Origin: Dinochytrium kinnereticum
Lineage: Eukaryota > Chytridiomycota > Chytridiomycetes > Chytridiales > Chytridiaceae
Assembly (NCBI GenBank): GCA_027604005.1
Contig: JADGJT010000184.1
Span: 1 to 42,553, forward strand
Direction of reading: 5' to 3'
Length of the DNA: 42,553 nt
Positions within the stretch are counted from its first letter, which is position 1, and each line of letters begins with the position of its first letter. Of this stretch, positions 10,873 through 21,736 are shown one piece after another. The position numbers and the translations under genes were made by a program. The notes beneath the pieces were generated by a model. That model was not told the origin of the DNA, did no database searches, and saw only the letters and a list, made by a program, of their open reading frames with translations.

Positions 10873-11908
10873 TATCGGAAAGAATAAATATATTCACTTA
10901 GACTGTGTAAGAAGTAGGGACTCGTAACGTTAACGGCTTCTATTATAACTTTGGAGCTGTTTGGTTCCCATCTATCTTCATCTTACCATCACGGCAGAGC
11001 AGTTGGATAACACCTTCAACTTCTAAACTTCCCGTTGGAAGCATTTGAGGATAGATGCTTGTAGAGAAGACAAGGGCCTGCCTCATTTTGAAAGGCTCCC
11101 CACGCATCAAGCACTTTTTTTCGCCCTTTTCGCCTGTTTCTCAGTGTATCGTCAGTTAACAGTTTGTTATCGTTCACCTAAGACACTTAAGGTGGCACTC
11201 CATTATCAAACAATAGCACGGGAGGAGTGTGATAGAATGGATTGTAACACTTGCTCGATTCGAGAAGCGAAGTCGAAATGCTGGCGCGTGCGTGGTTTGG
11301 CGCGTGGTGAGCAGGCTGAATGCTGCGCTTCTTGCCGCCATATTCAGGTGCTATAGCAATACTGACAGCGCCAATAATTTACTTTTAATCTCTGGCTCAA
11401 GAACAGACATCCCTTTTCGGTATTTCGTTCACCTGTTGGCTTACCTGTCGGACTTTGCTTGTAGAAATACTTTGCGGATACTTTGTTTATCAGCCCCAAA
11501 ATACGTTTGTACAGTACAGTGGTGAGGCTGAAAGAAATTTGCTCATTGGTCGAAGATTTCCGCCAAAAAAAAACAAAAAAAACAAAACTCAGGTCTTGAA
11601 GCTGCCCGCGCCCATTATTTACGTGTGGAAAATACCTTGCTCCTTTGCAGAAACGACAAAAGAACATGAATCGACCGGAGCTTGAATGCTGCTGTGAGCT
11701 TCCTTTACCATTGCAGAATATTGGGCGGTTAATTGCCACTGTACCGCTTCCGTGGCGCACGTTCGTGATTAAGCCGATGCAGGGTTTACACTTTTTAAAA
11801 GGGGTTTTGTTCATATAACACGGCCGGCCCTCCCCCAGTTCCCTCTGAATTCCTTCACACACGCCTCTATTCCATACAACGCCTTCGTATTCACCCTCAT
11901 ACCTCGAT
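10873..11908. other. Intergenic region upstream of the zinc-finger gene
   Basis: About 1 kb between the tandem repeat and the zinc-finger ATG. Weak frames (11045-11356 +; 11344-12012 -) show no domain and include A/T-run-derived residues. An AT-rich CATATAAC at about 11812 could serve as a TATA-like element roughly 95 bases before the ATG; this is a guess. Confidence 0.4.
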
Positions 11909-12910
11909 ATGGAGCAGTTAATCCTTGCACCTTTCCCAAATTCTTCGCCCTTAAGTTGTGTTGGCAATGACGAAGGACTGGACTGGATGACGGCCAGCCT
12001 AAGCTCCTCCATTGTCTCTGGCGATTACATGAACATGCCCAACTTTCCACCTACAACCATCAAAGAATCCCTTTATCTCTCAACTTTGGTTTCTCCTTGC
12101 GGGGCCCTCTTGGCCTCAAAAGCATCACACGCGACGACAAATTTATGGAGACCGATGGACCTCCTCGCTCCCATTTACTCAAACACCTCAAAACGGGAGG
12201 AAGAGATCCTGATGGAACTGGAGAGGCAGTGGAATGAGCTGCAGCTGGTGGGGCTCGAATCCTCCTCGTCTACATCTGTGAATGACGCGCTTTCCGCCCC
12301 TGCCTCCGTAATTTCTTCTTCGGATGCTGTCGAAGGTCTTGGACTGCTCATTCCAGGTGCTTTGGGATCCGTACACGTGGACTTTATCAAGGATGGTGAC
12401 CTTGCGTTCTGCCCTTCACTTTGTCATGGTAGCCCTTCGGAATCCTTGCTTGCTTCTGAGGGCATCAGCGACGGACTTGCAATCTCCTCGCCAATGTTTC
12501 TCCTTCAAGACGGCAGCGACATGGCCCAGAGACTTGCCGCCATTCTCTCAGATTCAAACCAGGAAGCTTCGGAACCCTCCAACCCCTGCGACGTCTACAA
12601 ATGTCCTGTCTCTTCTTGCACCAAGACTTTCACAAGACCTTACAATCTTAAATCGCATCTCGTCGCTCACTCGTCGGACCGAACATTTTCCTGCCGTGTT
12701 TGCTGTCGTTTGTTTCTGAGGAAGCATGATATGCTTCGTCATGAGAAGGTGCATGGTGGAACGAAGATTCGCTGCTCTGAGTGCGGAAAGCATTTTGCGA
12801 GACCTGACGGGCTGAAGAGGCACTTGAGGTCATCCACGAGAGACACTTCTTGCGCAAAGATTAGGAGCCTTAGAGCTGCGCTGGGAATGGGAAGGGCATC
12901 GAGGGGTTGA
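11909..12910 (+). CDS. C2H2 zinc-finger transcription factor
   Basis: Single exon, 333 residues. A long Ser-rich, mildly acidic N-terminal region (1-225) without a recognised domain could be the regulatory or activation part. Three C-terminal zinc fingers follow. Finger 1 has C232-C237-H250-H254 (KCPVSSC, HLVAH). Finger 2 has C262-C265-H278-H282. Finger 3 has C289-C292-H305 but, instead of a second His three or four residues on, a long loop to C315 (HLRSSTRDTSC), a C2HC variant. A short basic tail follows. Three terminal fingers of this kind are typical of fungal sequence-specific DNA-binding regulators acting in the nucleus; the target genes cannot be told. The gene is intronless, unlike most neighbours. 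A possible polyadenylation signal AATAAA lies at about 12990. Confidence 0.88.
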   Translation: MEQLILAPFPNSSPLSCVGNDEGLDWMTASLSSSIVSGDYMNMPNFPPTTIKESLYLSTLVSPCGALLASKASHATTNLWRPMDLLAPIYSNTSKREEEILMELERQWNELQLVGLESSSSTSVNDALSAPASVISSSDAVEGLGLLIPGALGSVHVDFIKDGDLAFCPSLCHGSPSESLLASEGISDGLAISSPMFLLQDGSDMAQRLAAILSDSNQEASEPSNPCDVYKCPVSSCTKTFTRPYNLKSHLVAHSSDRTFSCRVCCRLFLRKHDMLRHEKVHGGTKIRCSECGKHFARPDGLKRHLRSSTRDTSCAKIRSLRAALGMGRASRG

Positions 12911-13183
12911 AAATGTATATACGGAGGATTTATTGGTTCTCCCAACACATACCTTCCTTTTTTTTGTGGTCGAGATCTTCAACACTGTAATAAAAGCAAC
13001 ATCTATAAGAAAAGAACTTGATTAGAAAAGGACAAAAGTGCTGTGATGGGGCGGGCACTAAATAATCGTAACAGAGAACAAGGTGAAAAACATTATTAAC
13101 CCTAAAAATCTTAACCCTTTATTTCAAAATTTAATTTATTCAAGTCAAACCGCAACGTCTGCAAGCCATTGTAATCAACACCA

Positions 13184-16100
13184 TCAATCTTCTCTAGCAT
13201 GCATCTTCTTGGCCAATGCCGCGCGAAGAAAAGCCTTACGCATTTCCTCCTCTTCCTCTGTCAAACTCAAACGCGCTTCTTTTGAAAGCCCCAAAAGGCC
13301 TCCCCCGCCGCAAGACATACTGGTACTTCGCGAAAGATTAAGCGGGAAATCTATCTTGTCCAATGCAAGCTCATCGAGTTCTAGAAAGAGGGCCATCCCG
13401 GGACCCGATGATAACGGTCTCACTTCAAGAGCAAAGGAGTTGGGTAACGGGTAGGCCATTCCGTCCAATCCAGGACCACATGACAACTCCTCACCCGCAC
13501 CCAAAATAGTGGCGAGGGTGAGGCTTGGATCCCCATTGCCAGCCACCAAAGGATCTCCGTTCTCGTCAACGGACGATTTGGCGGTGAATTTTCGTCTCGA
13601 AGTGCGGAAGAGATCGAAAAAGGGTGAGACCTTCTTTTTTGCGATTGATCTGCTGGTGGAAAGGGGGACTTTCGACACCTTAGATTCGCTTTTACCAAAA
13701 ATCAAAGGGTGCTTGCTGGCGGTGGGAGATGAGGGTTTCTCGCCAAAATGTCTGGGCGGTGATCTTCTGGGTGAATTGTTCTTCGCTACCGATGAAGTAG
13801 TGATCAACTGCTCGTCCATATTCGTAATGTTGGTTTGCAAAGCGGGCCTCCCACGATTACGCCCCAAAGATCCCGGATTTTCCTCAACTGATCTCTGCTC
13901 CTGAAATGAAAGTATGCTGCTGAGTTGCAATCTGGGCCCTTCAACGCAAGAGACGGTTGGCTTCAACACAGCGGGTGAGAAAGCCTCTTCAGCCACTGCC
14001 GGCTTTTCAATATGTCCATTCATGTCGTCCATGTCTGTCAATTTCTCGCCGATCATATCGTTAAACTGTATGGGATATCCATTCGGCGAAGAGGGGAGGT
14101 CCACTCTATTTATGTTCGAGAGGATAATTTCAGTTTTGTCGATATCTTCTGTTTCTATCAATAGTCTTTTGTCGGAAGAGGTTAGAAAAGCATCTTCATT
14201 CCCAGTTAAAGTACCCTCGGCTGCGGGTGGGATCCAAGAGCCATTTAACTTTTTTATACGGCTGCTGAAGACAAGGTATCTGACCCTCCGCGATGCCTTG
14301 TCAATATTAATCTTTTCCCTTCGAATGTATCTAGCACAGACCATCATTAACGGCTGCACGGTCCACCTAGCTCGGACGACCTTCTTGCCATTTCTAATCT
14401 CAATGTCGCCTTTCGCGTCCTCCATTCCCTGAGGTAATGAGCGAGTCACTGTGGCCATAGCATCTTCTGCCAAAAACGTGAGGATGTTGACAGCACTAAC
14501 TGTTTGAGTCAATAACAGTTCATGCGCCATAAGCCCGTCTTTATCCTTAATGGTCCAGGCTACTCCTCTTTCCAAAAGGGTTATACATGCCTCCCGCCCG
14601 ATAAACCTGCTAGTCATTGCAGCAAGGTGCAGGGCAGTCCGTCCCTCCCAATCCGTTGCCGTCCTCCAACCCTCAGGAACGTCTGGCGAGGTAAGAACCT
14701 TAATAATTCCAAATGAATGATACGTCGCTCTTTCGTCAAGTGATTTGCCTTCGTCAATCTCCGGAACCGTTAGTCTTGAGACCCGACAAGCCATGTGTAA
14801 GGGTGTTTGACGGGTTATTGGAGTTCGTAGGGTGGGATCCGCACCGAATATCAGCAGTGCTTCCACAATCTTAGCCCGCATAGCTAAATGAAGCGATGTG
14901 ACCATCTCCTTAGCGTTCTGATCCGGCGAGGCCTCAGAAAGCATTGCATCTCCATCTCTCACGAAAGCCGGAAAGCTCAACTCACCGGGACTGCTCTGAA
15001 GAAGACTGTTTGTGGGTAGCGGCTTGGCGATTGTTGGGATGAACTTGTTGAATCGCTTTCGGCAATACCTATTGGGGTCGGCACCCGCCTTCAAGATGCA
15101 CTCTACGAGTTCGAGATTATGATGGATTACGGCGTTGAGGAGGGGCGTAAACCCCGTTTCAGGATCAACGTCGTCCACGGAAAGTTTTTTTGTACGGAAA
15201 ATCGAAAGGACCTCTGAGACGGCACTCCAGTGAAGAGCTTGCTGTGACCTATTCATGGAAAAAAAACCTCGTTGCGCTTGAACGATTGAACCAAAGTCGG
15301 GATTTGGACTACAAACATAATGAACAAGGGATGCCTTCTTCCCAAACTCGTTCACTATGGGAAAGTCAAGATCTCCCTCTAAGAATGAAAGAAACGTCAA
15401 GAGATACGGGGTGCCAAGAAAAGCGGACATTCTCGTCGTTAGATTACCAAAGAATGGTGCAAAGAAACCAATTTCCTTTATCCCGATATTTCCGAGGATC
15501 GCTCGAACTTGAGACAGGGTAAGCTTCTGGAGCATGCTAAAGCTCCCAGGCAGATTTGGATAAATAAAAGCGTTCCCAACGCCCTTGATGCCATCGCCTA
15601 TCAGTACGTCGTAAACATTGCAACTGCTATTTCGGATTGCGAAAGAGAGTGCCTCGTTGCAATAATCCTCGAGAGGATGGTCTTTAATTATCACCTGTTC
15701 GACGAAACTTGACGCAGTGGGTGCAATGACTATCATGTCTTTGCTATCAGCCATCCCCCTTACAGTCAATACATTACCGCTGCGAGGCATATCGTCCAGT
15801 TCAAATTCTTTTTCGGCATTATTCTTCCTCATCAAAAGAGTCTTCACAGCGGCGGAATGAATCTTACGTGCAACCTCCTTATTATTCCAATACGCTGCCC
15901 ATGTCAAAGGTGTGCGCTTGAAAAGATCCCTTTTAGTGACATCAGCTCCTTCTTCTAAAAGCATAGAGATAAGGCCGAATCCTTTTGCTCTTTCGACAGC
16001 GGCAAGGAGTGGAGTTAGCCCCCAGAAATTTGAGGTTTGGGGGCCCGTTTTGTTGATTAATTCATGAAATGGCCGTCTCGCGATAGGAGCAATTCCTGAG

Positions 16101-17161
16101 GGCGATTCATAATCTAACAACGCCTTACAAATATCATGGTATCCCTGATCATACAATGGTGATGGAATTGTGATTAACGTGAAGCTCGGATAATCAAAAC
16201 CGAGACGTACAAGAAATGGCAATATTACCTCACGGCAAGCTATGCAGAGGCAGTCAAAAGCGGTCCCTTTGACTCCTTCCCAGGGATCAGAAATCCACAG
16301 GAATGTTTTCGATTCGACCACATCATCCGCAGTTGGCTTTAGCAGGTTCCTTAAGCTCAGGATATCATTCCTCGCACATGCCAAAAGAATTGAACTCAAA
16401 TATTCAACGCGCAGTCCCAAAGAATTATCATTTGCTTTTTTCGTCTGTACTTCTAACCCTAACCAGTCACCAACATCCACAGCCTCCTTATCATACATGG
16501 CCTCCTTAACAATAATGTCCAAACCTTTCCCGTCCCCTTCTATCTTGCGGTTGTTGGAGTCTGAGCTTTCCTGGTCGACCCCTAATTCACAAACGACAGC
16601 TGCATCAGAATGCTCCTCCTTCTCTCGTGTTCTTCGGGCGCTACTATCCACATTTCCTCCATCATAATCGATACTGCTAGCATGGTCATGTTCGCCGTCA
16701 AGCACATATTCCGCATCACCAGTTTCGGACGGACTGACAGCCTTTAGATTATCCTTAAAAGCTCTTACCCGATTCTCAAAACGTCCATCGTTAGTAGAAA
16801 CTCGAAAGAGAAAAACGCCAAGACGCCCAATTACAAGTAGAACTAGTACAGGAATTGCTAGAACTGCAATAAAACTCGCCATCACCAGCAGAGCAATCAT
16901 GCACTCCCAACACTTCTTCAATGCCCAGTCAATACATATTGCCATGCATTCGGAAAGAGCATGGCAAGCACGAAGACAGAGGTCCTGGCAGTCAGGTATT
17001 TGGTAGCCGATGGGCCGAAATATGGTTGATGGCATGCCTAGTGTATGGGCTGCAGCTGCCGTCTCGGTTGCAGTCGAGGTCATGGGTCCAAGAGGGGCTC
17101 TTGCGGTAGTAAATGGCGTTGCCGTGGCCATGTCAGTCGCTGGGGCCCTTGCGGATGCCAA
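13184..17161 (-). CDS. Large ankyrin-repeat protein with N-terminal membrane anchor
   Basis: Single exon of 1325 residues. An Ala/Thr-rich leader and a Cys-rich stretch (residues 58-87) precede one strong hydrophobic helix at about 88-111 (MIALLVMASFIAVLAIPVL), so the protein is probably anchored by one segment with a long cytosolic part. Ankyrin-type repeats are visible near residues 380-440 (GLTPLLAAVERAKG, LLEEGADVTKRD, RTPLTWAAYWNNKE), 667-700 (GFTPLLNAVIHHNLELVECI, LKAGADPNRY), 754-795 (LIFGADPTLRTPI, TPLHMACR) and 837-875 (GRTALHLAAM, CITLLERG). The C-terminal 330 residues are Ser/Pro/Lys-rich and look disordered, ending in an acidic-basic helix (LTEEEEEMRKAF). Ankyrin repeats bind proteins; no catalytic domain is seen, so the function is unknown. 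It is divergent from 17325, with 163 bases between start codons. Confidence 0.88.
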   Translation of the reverse strand: MASARAPATDMATATPFTTARAPLGPMTSTATETAAAAHTLGMPSTIFRPIGYQIPDCQDLCLRACHALSECMAICIDWALKKCWECMIALLVMASFIAVLAIPVLVLLVIGRLGVFLFRVSTNDGRFENRVRAFKDNLKAVSPSETGDAEYVLDGEHDHASSIDYDGGNVDSSARRTREKEEHSDAAVVCELGVDQESSDSNNRKIEGDGKGLDIIVKEAMYDKEAVDVGDWLGLEVQTKKANDNSLGLRVEYLSSILLACARNDILSLRNLLKPTADDVVESKTFLWISDPWEGVKGTAFDCLCIACREVILPFLVRLGFDYPSFTLITIPSPLYDQGYHDICKALLDYESPSGIAPIARRPFHELINKTGPQTSNFWGLTPLLAAVERAKGFGLISMLLEEGADVTKRDLFKRTPLTWAAYWNNKEVARKIHSAAVKTLLMRKNNAEKEFELDDMPRSGNVLTVRGMADSKDMIVIAPTASSFVEQVIIKDHPLEDYCNEALSFAIRNSSCNVYDVLIGDGIKGVGNAFIYPNLPGSFSMLQKLTLSQVRAILGNIGIKEIGFFAPFFGNLTTRMSAFLGTPYLLTFLSFLEGDLDFPIVNEFGKKASLVHYVCSPNPDFGSIVQAQRGFFSMNRSQQALHWSAVSEVLSIFRTKKLSVDDVDPETGFTPLLNAVIHHNLELVECILKAGADPNRYCRKRFNKFIPTIAKPLPTNSLLQSSPGELSFPAFVRDGDAMLSEASPDQNAKEMVTSLHLAMRAKIVEALLIFGADPTLRTPITRQTPLHMACRVSRLTVPEIDEGKSLDERATYHSFGIIKVLTSPDVPEGWRTATDWEGRTALHLAAMTSRFIGREACITLLERGVAWTIKDKDGLMAHELLLTQTVSAVNILTFLAEDAMATVTRSLPQGMEDAKGDIEIRNGKKVVRARWTVQPLMMVCARYIRREKINIDKASRRVRYLVFSSRIKKLNGSWIPPAAEGTLTGNEDAFLTSSDKRLLIETEDIDKTEIILSNINRVDLPSSPNGYPIQFNDMIGEKLTDMDDMNGHIEKPAVAEEAFSPAVLKPTVSCVEGPRLQLSSILSFQEQRSVEENPGSLGRNRGRPALQTNITNMDEQLITTSSVAKNNSPRRSPPRHFGEKPSSPTASKHPLIFGKSESKVSKVPLSTSRSIAKKKVSPFFDLFRTSRRKFTAKSSVDENGDPLVAGNGDPSLTLATILGAGEELSCGPGLDGMAYPLPNSFALEVRPLSSGPGMALFLELDELALDKIDFPLNLSRSTSMSCGGGGLLGLSKEARLSLTEEEEEMRKAFLRAALAKKMHARED

Positions 17162-17324
17162 GGTGTCGTTGTCCGATTTCTGTTTTTGTTTTTTTTTGGT
17201 GTCCAGTTTTTCATGGTTGAAAATTTAATACGCGTCGAAGACAGGCCTTGTGTCCTCTGTGTCCCGTCCGGAGCACAAACCACAGCGACTGACCACAGAC
17301 AGACTGCAAAAAAAAGTTGAAGCA
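17162..17324. promoter_or_regulatory. Short divergent intergenic region, probable bidirectional promoter
   Basis: The start codons of the ankyrin protein (-) and the secreted GPI-type protein (+) face away from each other with only 163 bases between them, so both promoters and 5' leaders must lie here or in the flanking coding DNA. There are poly-T/poly-A stretches at both ends. No specific motif was identified. Confidence 0.45.
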
Positions 17325-19688
17325 ATGACGCTGGGCATATGGACGGCCGTGGCATTCACCGTCGCCCTGCTGGTGCACGTCGTGGGTGCCTCCCATGGAG
17401 TCGAATTCACCCCTACCCCCTCGTACTCATCGACAAGTGATCCGCGGCCCACCCACACGACGGGCTCGGGAGAGATGTTTGCCATTATTCCTGGTGAGTT
17501 TGGATGGGATGGACTATGCCATTAGTTCTTGACAAAGATTTGATTCTGATTACTTGCATCCATTGGCATTATGATCGCGGGTTTCGGGCAGATACTGCGG
17601 CAAAGGTGCTGGAAAAAGATGACACGGGATTTCATGATTCCATTCTTTTCCCGACCGATGCCGGTGTTGTGAAGGCAGATCCGGGGAATCTTGGTTTCGC
17701 GGTAAGCCCCTTTTCTTTTCGAGTTGTTTCCAGTGTAGCAGGGGAGAAAAGCTTCCATGGTCATGCATCTTAAGGCTAATGCTAAAAAAACAGAACGCAA
17801 ACACGCCCGCGACCCTTTCTATCACCTCAGATCACCCCCTATTCAACCTCTCGCCGTTCCCAGATGCCGTGAGAGCCTCATGCGATTTATCTTCCTCGTA
17901 CATGACGATTCAAACCGTTTCATCGCTCCCATCCACCACTTCCGCCTCGAATGAGCTCGCGTCACTCCTCGCCACTTCACAGGTGGAACCGAGAACACTG
18001 GTCTTGCTAGACCAGTTAAGTTTGACAGACGCGTGCAAGAATTCTATCCCTAATGAGTATATTGGAAAGGACGGGTCAATTATGTTGCTGATTGAAGGGA
18101 GGGGAAGGAAGATTGAAGGCGGCAGAGGAGTGGAGGCATTTGTGAGGTTGGTACTAGATATTGTCATGGCTTTAAAGAGAATGCACTTAAATGACCTCGT
18201 CGTGATGCAGGCTTGATGTTGACGCCGCGCAGACATTCATCAGCGACCTAACCATCGAAGCTAGCAGCATGGTAGGCACGCCAGAAGTTGGGAGAAGGGG
18301 TCTCGAATGCACGCTAAAGGATGTGGAATGCAGGCTAAATGCAGGCTGGTAAAATCATATTCATATACTTGACTTTTACGATCTTCATTTTGGCATTTAA
18401 TATTATTATTGACCTTTAAAAATAGGAACACTGGCGTGAATTACAATGAAACAACCAATGCCGCGCAAGACCCGAACCTGACCATCATACGCCAAGGCCC
18501 CATCGAGGCCGGCTGCACCAACTGCTACTCCAAGGCTCATTTTGATGTATCAATGAGTGTTGGTGTCAAATTCAACCGTGATCTATCTCAAGCTTTTCGA
18601 AGGCCATTCTTGCTGAAGGAGGGGTCGTATGTTACCGTCTCAGCGGGGTCAATGATGAATTTGGACTTCGAAGCAGGTGTTGACAAGGTCGAGTTTGTGT
18701 CTGAAAGGGTGGAGTTATTCAAGTACTCGCCCCCTGGGGGGATATATACAAAGAATCTGGTAAGCCTTGCATTCCTCCTGTATTGAGCTTCCACTACAGT
18801 CTTAGCATGTCACAGCTTAAACTAATTATCTTCCTTTCCTTTACCAGAAAATTGGTCCATCTCTCGTTCTGGATGCCTATGCCGATGCAACCTCCACACT
18901 TGTGCAAAAGTACACGGCAGGCGTTGACGTTCAGATCCCCCCTTTTACCCTAACACACCAGCTCAATCAAGCCCAACCAAACACCTCTACCCTTTTGCAC
19001 CTCGCTCAAGGTATCCAATTCAACCACCATAAGCCTCGCAAAACACCCACATCCAATCCGGATGGAGAAGATATCAGGATGAGTCTTGGAGTTCATCTTG
19101 TTCCAAAGATTGTGGTTGAATTTGAGGCGAATGTAGGGACGCGTTCATTGGGTGGGGGAGCCGAACTTTATTTTGATCTTAGAGGCGGGTTAGAGGTTAT
19201 GCTTGTAGGAGGGCTTGCGGGCTTGGGGCTGAAGGGGGTTGAAGAAAAAGATAACTGTCGTGTTCCGTTTGCTTTGAACGTGAACGCAACTCTTGGCTTT
19301 GACTTTAAAATTGAAGGACTGACAGATAATAAGTTTAAGATTTGGGATCTTCCCACCCGCAATATAACAACAGGTTGTATCGACCCTCGTAAGTCTTCCT
19401 CCTAACTCTTTATTTCGTATGGCTTTATTATGTGTTGGCTTATTGAGTTTGCCTTTGTTTTTTTTCTCGTATGCAGGCACAGGGTCGTCGATGACTGAAC
19501 CTGAGATAAAAGCTCTAGAGGCCAGTGCGTCTGCTGCTGCTGCGCTAGCCACCACTACGGCTGGATTTTCAAGCCCCACATCAACTGCTCTTGCTACTCA
19601 ATCGTCTTTGGCTACGTGTGATAATAGGATGCGTGATTTTTGGGTAGCCGCAGCCTGTGGAGTCGCGTCTCTAATTCTTTTATTTTAA
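17325..19688 (+). CDS. Secreted, probably GPI-anchored cell-surface protein
   Basis: Exons 17325-17493, 17592-17701, 17794-18146, 18211-18348, 18426-18759, 18848-19388, 19477-19688 join in frame to 618 residues. The N-terminus is a clear signal peptide (MTLGIWTAVAFTVALLVHVV, cleavage near ASHG). The C-terminus has an Ala/Ser/Thr-rich spacer and ends in a hydrophobic tail with no charged residue after it (WVAAACGVASLILLF), the usual layout of a GPI attachment signal. The middle holds CTNCYSKAHFDVSMSVG and alternating polar/hydrophobic stretches that look beta-rich (VELFKYSPPGG, GGGAELYFDLRGGLEVML). The layout recalls fungal wall proteins with paired uncharacterised domains (DUF7029/DUF7223 type); I am not sure of that family. 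A structural or adhesive role at the wall is inferred. Confidence 0.8.
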
Positions 19689-19975
19689 CGAAAAACTTTT
19701 TGCTTTCAATGAGCCCCATTGCACCGTTCTTTCTGTTCTAGGGGCGCTAATTTCGTTTATTTTACATTGAGACCCACGATTGTCCGCTGCGCAGACTGTT
19801 TTGCTTATGGCTGTCTGTCTGTTTTGTTTTATTTTGCCTTTTTATTACTTGGTTATCTCGGTTCCACTTTTCGCTTCTTTTTAGAGCTAGACAGCAGACC
19901 TAACCATTAATAAGAAACTGATATTGTTCAATTACTTAAGACATAATCAACACAAAAAAACTGTTTTATTTAGAG

Positions 19976-21736
19976 TTAAGAATGTGCTATGGTCCTGGTC
20001 TGGACATCGCAGTACTTCAATAATTCTCTACGATCAATATTACGACGCAATTTCCAAATTCGATCAAAAGGCAAGCCTGCCAAATGCAATGGGAAGCCTT
20101 CCATATAAACAGTAATCCTGAGTCCCTTCTCCACGCGAATTCGCTCCATCCTTTCCAGAAACAACAGCATATCAGTGAATCCGCGGCAGTCAATATTTCG
20201 GTTGTCAGTAATCCAAGTAAGGCTCTGAATGCTGCTTGAAACTAACAAAAGCAAGCTTAAGATGGTGTTGTAACCTTTTCGATAGTTGAAAGAGTCACCA
20301 GTGGACAGCGTAATGCGCTTTACTTGTCGCATTTTAAACAAGATGCGGAGAATGGGGCTGAAAGCTTCTTCGACTATATCACCACTTAATGCGATAACTT
20401 CCACGTGATTCGCTACAGCTGTTATCTCTTCAAACGCAGTGATGAATCTCTCCAAGAACATGTCTTCCTGAAAGTGTATCTCAAGTTGCTTTAGCGTCGC
20501 AAAACTGGGCAGGATATTGCTAAGTCCATCAATAGTCAAAGAGCTGACGTGAAGAGTGGTTAGCTGGGACCAGCATTGATTCAGGTTGGGGAACACTGTG
20601 CTGTGTTCCTTAACTAATTCGAAAAGTTTAGAAGGCGGCGGCAGACGCGGCGGGTGATATGAGAGGCTCCGTAGCGACTTTGATGGTACAAAACTACTCT
20701 CTGGCGATTCCAAATGGCTTGGGTGTTTGAACGACGAGGATAGATATTCGGTGCAACTAAAGCCAAAAGAAAGTAGCTGTAGCGACGAACCAAGCACCGT
20801 CAAAATATCATGCGCAACCTGCCGATTACAAAAGCGTGTCTGAGCGATCTCAAACGACCGTAGCGAAGGCCACTTTTTGGCGTACCAAAAAGTCATAAAT
20901 ACGTCCCAATCGTTTGATAGTATTTGGCCGTCGAACTTGAATATTCTAATGCGGGGGCAGTACTTGAGAAGACTAAAGGGAAAGGGGCAAAAGGACCAGA
21001 TCTTAATCTCCAGTTCCTCCAGCAGAGATAGGTTCGCAAGCGCCATCTCCAAGAATCGTATGTCGAATCCTGAGCCATACTCAGATATTGAAAGCTTTAA
21101 GGACTTCAGATTGTGTTGGCGGGAGATGAAAGCGAAGATAGGTTCGTCTTCTTCGCAAGCATAAAGCTCAAGTTTTGATAGGCTTCCTGCCAAGGTGTTG
21201 TTGAATATCGCGTTCATCAAACTGCCACCACCCTTCACAACACTTAGCACAAGCTCCTCGAGACGTCCCAAGCTAGAGATGGCGATACCCATCGCCAAGC
21301 CATTTTCCGAATTATGGAAGCTGCAGTCCCATAAGCAGAGTTGGCGTAATTTTTTGCATCCCATCAGAATCTCAGCAACAGATGCAGGCTCCCAGTGACC
21401 TTCAAGCTTCAGATACCGGATAGACGGGCCAACAAGGGAAAACACCTCCATAAGACGTTTTGTCGTTTCGAAATCATGCTCATCCGACCGAAAAAGAATG
21501 CTGAGGGATTGCACAAGTGATAGACAGCCAGATTGTTGTGGAAAAGCTATGAGGAATTTCTCGAACGAGGTTGTGCGTGAATCAAGTTCCGACAGAAGGT
21601 GAGGGAGACATGCGGCACTCCACCGTTTACAGGTCGAACGAAGGCTTGCGGTGTCTTGAAGGTCAAGATAGTGGACAAGGTGATATTGGATAACCTCGGG
21701 GGGAAGGATGCCGTTGGACATTGATTGAGCATTCAT
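19976..21736 (-). CDS. F-box protein with degenerate leucine-rich repeats
   Basis: Single exon, 586 residues. An F-box lies at about residues 10-50 (LPPEVIQYHLVHYLDLQDTA, then LRSTCKRWSAACLPHLL). The rest is a run of irregular leucine-rich segments (SIRYLKLEGHW, KKLRQLCLWDCSF, LKSLKLSISEYG, LSLLEELEIKIWSF, LKQLEIHFQ, QVKRITLS) typical of fungal F-box/LRR proteins. F-box proteins bind Skp1 and bring substrates to SCF ubiquitin ligases; the substrate here is unknown. The first ATG gives MNAQSMSNG; the second Met at residue 6 is an equally good start. It is convergent with the upstream GPI-type gene, 287 bases between stops. Confidence 0.87.
   Translation of the reverse strand: MNAQSMSNGILPPEVIQYHLVHYLDLQDTASLRSTCKRWSAACLPHLLSELDSRTTSFEKFLIAFPQQSGCLSLVQSLSILFRSDEHDFETTKRLMEVFSLVGPSIRYLKLEGHWEPASVAEILMGCKKLRQLCLWDCSFHNSENGLAMGIAISSLGRLEELVLSVVKGGGSLMNAIFNNTLAGSLSKLELYACEEDEPIFAFISRQHNLKSLKLSISEYGSGFDIRFLEMALANLSLLEELEIKIWSFCPFPFSLLKYCPRIRIFKFDGQILSNDWDVFMTFWYAKKWPSLRSFEIAQTRFCNRQVAHDILTVLGSSLQLLSFGFSCTEYLSSSFKHPSHLESPESSFVPSKSLRSLSYHPPRLPPPSKLFELVKEHSTVFPNLNQCWSQLTTLHVSSLTIDGLSNILPSFATLKQLEIHFQEDMFLERFITAFEEITAVANHVEVIALSGDIVEEAFSPILRILFKMRQVKRITLSTGDSFNYRKGYNTILSLLLLVSSSIQSLTWITDNRNIDCRGFTDMLLFLERMERIRVEKGLRITVYMEGFPLHLAGLPFDRIWKLRRNIDRRELLKYCDVQTRTIAHS

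Noticed and set aside
11045..11356. Cys-containing frame upstream of the zinc-finger gene
   Set aside because: No recognisable Cys spacing, no splice support and no family resemblance.
11344..12012. 222-codon minus-strand frame
   Set aside because: It overlaps the well-supported zinc-finger start in antisense and includes residues from A/T homopolymers (FVFFVFF).
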